This document shows positions 62,366 through 64,000 of a DNA stretch of 64,000 bases, in pieces. Source of the stretch: Arthrobacter sp. U41 (GTDB lineage: Bacteria; Actinomycetota; Actinomycetes; Actinomycetales; Micrococcaceae); the NCBI RefSeq assembly GCF_007679325.1, contig NZ_VEGI01000001.1, forward strand, positions 434,001 through 498,000. The letters run 5' to 3'. The notes under the pieces were generated by a model that saw nothing but the letters and a program-made list of their open reading frames with translations, made no database searches and was not told the DNA's origin. The first letter of the stretch is position 1. Every line of letters begins with the position of its first letter. The translations under genes and the position numbers were made by a program.

Positions 62366-63523
62366 TCAGGCCCGGAAATTGGGTTTCCCTGCAAACTTAT
62401 CCTGCTCCCCGAATAAACGCAGGATGCCCGCCACCGCCGCCCGCCCGGCCCGGTTGGCGCCGATCGTGGACGAGGACGGCCCATAACCGACCAGATGGAC
62501 CCGCGGCTCGGCCGCCACCTGGGTGCCGTCCATGGCGATCCCGCCGCCGGGGCCGCGCAGGTGCAGCGGGGCAAGGTGTTCAAGCTCGGCCCGGAATCCC
62601 GTGGCCCAGAGGATCACATCGGCGGGCAGGAAACTCCCGTCCGCCATCCGCACTCCCCCGGGTTCGATGCCGGTGAACATGGGGTGGCGCTCCAGCACAC
62701 CCCGGGCAGCGGCCGCGCGCAGGGCAGGAGTCCAGATCAGGCCCGTCACAGCGACGACGCTTTGCGGCGGCAGGCCCTGCCGCACGCGCTCCTCGACGAG
62801 GGCAACGGCGTCGTGCCCGGCCTGCCGGTCGAACGCGGCGTCCCGCCAGACCGGTTCCCGGCGGGTGAACCAGCTGGTGGTGGTGACCCGGGAAATCTCG
62901 TCCAGCAGCCCGACGGCGGAGATACCACCGCCCACCACCACTACGTGCCGGCCGCGGAACTCCTCCGCCGAGACGTAGTCGGCAACATGCAGCTGCCGTC
63001 CGCGGAAGGACGCCCGGCCCGGGTAGATCGGCCAAAACGGCCTGGTCCAGGTGCCGGTAGCGTTGATGACAGCGCGGGCCGACCAGTCGCCTCCTGACGT
63101 GGCGATCCGGAGCCGCCCGCCGGCGTCGTGGTCCTCCGCCGAGACGCACCGGACTTTGACCGGCCGTTCGATGGCCAGCCCCAGTTCCTGTTCGTAGCCG
63201 CCGAAGTAGCGGGCCAGGAAGCTTGAGCTGGCTTCTTCCGGGTCGACCGCCGGCTGTGGGATACCGGGCAGGTCGCTGATGCCGTTCACGGTGGCCATGA
63301 GGAGGCTCTTCCAGCGGTGGCGCCACGCCCCGCCAGGTCCGTCCTCGGCGTCGAGGACGATGTATTTCCTGACCGGCCCGGAAGAATTCCGGCCCTCCGC
63401 CGGGGTCCCTGCCGGGACAAAGCCCCGGCGCTGCAGGTGGTAGGCGGCGGAGAGTCCGGCCTGGCCCGCACCGATCACCACGACGTCGGCGGACCGGGCC
63501 CGGCCGTCCATCCCTGCGGACAT
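62366..63523 (-). CDS. NAD(P)/FAD-dependent monooxygenase-like oxidoreductase
   Basis: 385 residues. FAD motif VVVIGAGQAGLSAAYHLQRR, a central GTWTRPFWP, the NADPH motif RHVVVVGGGISAVGLLDEIS, and WATGFRAELEHLAPLHL near the end. This matches flavin-containing monooxygenase/YdhS-like or TrkA-type putative flavoproteins. The substrate is unknown. It ends 45 bases from the methyltransferase start, and yjdM lies directly upstream on the same strand. Confidence 0.9.
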   Translation of the reverse strand: MSAGMDGRARSADVVVIGAGQAGLSAAYHLQRRGFVPAGTPAEGRNSSGPVRKYIVLDAEDGPGGAWRHRWKSLLMATVNGISDLPGIPQPAVDPEEASSSFLARYFGGYEQELGLAIERPVKVRCVSAEDHDAGGRLRIATSGGDWSARAVINATGTWTRPFWPIYPGRASFRGRQLHVADYVSAEEFRGRHVVVVGGGISAVGLLDEISRVTTTSWFTRREPVWRDAAFDRQAGHDAVALVEERVRQGLPPQSVVAVTGLIWTPALRAAAARGVLERHPMFTGIEPGGVRMADGSFLPADVILWATGFRAELEHLAPLHLRGPGGGIAMDGTQVAAEPRVHLVGYGPSSSTIGANRAGRAAVAGILRLFGEQDKFAGKPNFRA

Positions 63524-63528
63524 GCTGG

Positions 63529-63882
63529 TCAGATCTTCTTGACCACGCTGGATTTGAGCTGCATGGGACCGACTCCGTCCACCTTGCAGTCGATGTCGTG
63601 GTCGCCGACGCCGCTCACCAGCCGGATCCCGCGGACCTTGGTGCCCACCTTGATGACAGTGGAGCTGCCCTTGATCTTGAGGTCTTTGACCACCGTGACG
63701 GTGTCCCCGTCGGCGAGGATGTTCCCGACGGCGTCCTTGATCGGCTTCGCTTCCTGCTCACCGGACTCCTGCCCGACGGCGGCCGACCACTCATGCGCGC
63801 ACTCCGGGCAGACCAGGAGCGCCCCCATCTGGTACGTGTACTCGCTGGAGCATTCGGGGCACGGGGGCAGCGTCTCATTCAC
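63529..63882 (-). CDS. yjdM: zinc-ribbon protein YjdM (PhnA family)
   Basis: 117 residues. N-terminal zinc ribbon CPECSSEY...CPECAHEW with four Cys, then the PhnA domain [39 protein letters not shown] and [20 protein letters not shown]. Despite its old name it is not a phosphonoacetate hydrolase; its role is unclear. Stop is five bases from the monooxygenase start region, so the two may be co-transcribed. Confidence 0.95.
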   Translation of the reverse strand: MNETLPPCPECSSEYTYQMGALLVCPECAHEWSAAVGQESGEQEAKPIKDAVGNILADGDTVTVVKDLKIKGSSTVIKVGTKVRGIRLVSGVGDHDIDCKVDGVGPMQLKSSVVKKI

Positions 63883-63967
63883 GTCCCCAACTTTAGTCGA
63901 GCGGACGCACGAAGGGATGGTCGGGCCCGATTGCTAAGCTGGGTTCCCCGAGCGAAGGCGGTGCCTT

Positions 63968-64000
63968 ATGGCCGACAGCCCAGTCCAGTCCCCCGGTGCG
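63968..64000 (+). CDS. start of an unknown gene (partial)
   Basis: ATG at 63968 after GAAGGCGG, reading MADSPVQSPGA to the window edge. Too short to identify; it is divergent from yjdM. Confidence 0.45.
   Translation, partial: MADSPVQSPGA

Noticed and set aside
61068-62486. A 472-codon frame antisense to the RsmC/RlmG-like methyltransferase
   Set aside because: Gly/Arg/Val/Gln low-complexity; the opposite strand has DLGCGTG and NPPF motifs.

Overview
The window is chromosomal DNA of a high-GC Gram-positive bacterium. The third-position G/C bias, frequent GTG and TTG starts with clear Shine-Dalgarno sequences, and the gene families (DUF6325, DUF5129, DUF5671, DUF6286, class Ib nrdHIEF, an actinobacterial c-di-AMP riboswitch) all point to an actinomycete. 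I infer something close to Arthrobacter/Pseudarthrobacter, from family flavour and not from a marker gene. I see no rRNA, tRNA, CRISPR array, complete insertion sequence or replication origin.

Layout. 0-14 kb is housekeeping and stress genes: DUF2177 and DUF6325 proteins, a thioesterase, an EEP phosphohydrolase, a SulP transporter, DUF5671/DUF5129 membrane proteins, a serine hydrolase, a RibD-type reductase, an NlpC/P60 wall hydrolase behind a c-di-AMP (ydaO) riboswitch, an AlkD-like protein and a universal stress protein. 14-20 kb has a truncated LURP-one gene, a bifunctional class A PBP and gamma-glutamyltransferase. 20.8-25.0 kb is a divergent envelope-stress locus. Leftward it reads ECF sigma factor, a zinc anti-sigma domain fused to an Asp23 domain, and a second Asp23 protein, all overlapping. 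Rightward it reads Asp23, DUF2273, Asp23, DUF6286 and an AmaP-like anchor. 25-29.5 kb holds a methyltransferase, a TPR-LuxR regulator and a PaaK-like adenylating enzyme.

29.5-34.7 kb is an eroded accessory strip: orphan genes, a frameshifted EEP pseudogene, a DUF1524/HNH nuclease remnant joined to the end of a berberine-bridge-type FAD enzyme, and three look-alike GC hairpins. 34.7-40 kb is the class Ib ribonucleotide reductase operon nrdH-nrdI-nrdE-nrdF, with a GIY-YIG/NUMOD3 homing-endonuclease gene wedged between nrdE and nrdF. Its promoter contains an NrdR-like palindrome and a second copy lies 233 bp upstream. 40-47 kb is surface chemistry: three lipoproteins (two are tandem paralogues), a NodB deacetylase-GT2 synthase fusion and a GH18-like hydrolase. 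47-50.5 kb is a lipid-modifying operon (FAD oxidoreductase, DUF1365, cyclopropane-synthase-like methyltransferase) divergent from a LysR regulator. 51.5-64 kb carries an aldehyde dehydrogenase, BCCT transporter, DUF2004 protein, metF-metE, a ROK regulator, an RsmC/RlmG-type methyltransferase, a flavin monooxygenase-like protein and YjdM.

The two most interesting loci are the ECF sigma / ZAS-Asp23 fusion facing the Asp23-AmaP operon, which suggests that Asp23 envelope proteins feed back on a sigma factor, and the homing endonuclease embedded in a bacterial nrd operon with both flanking genes intact. A smaller pattern is the repeated appearance of 15-bp (five-codon) tandem arrays inside unrelated genes.
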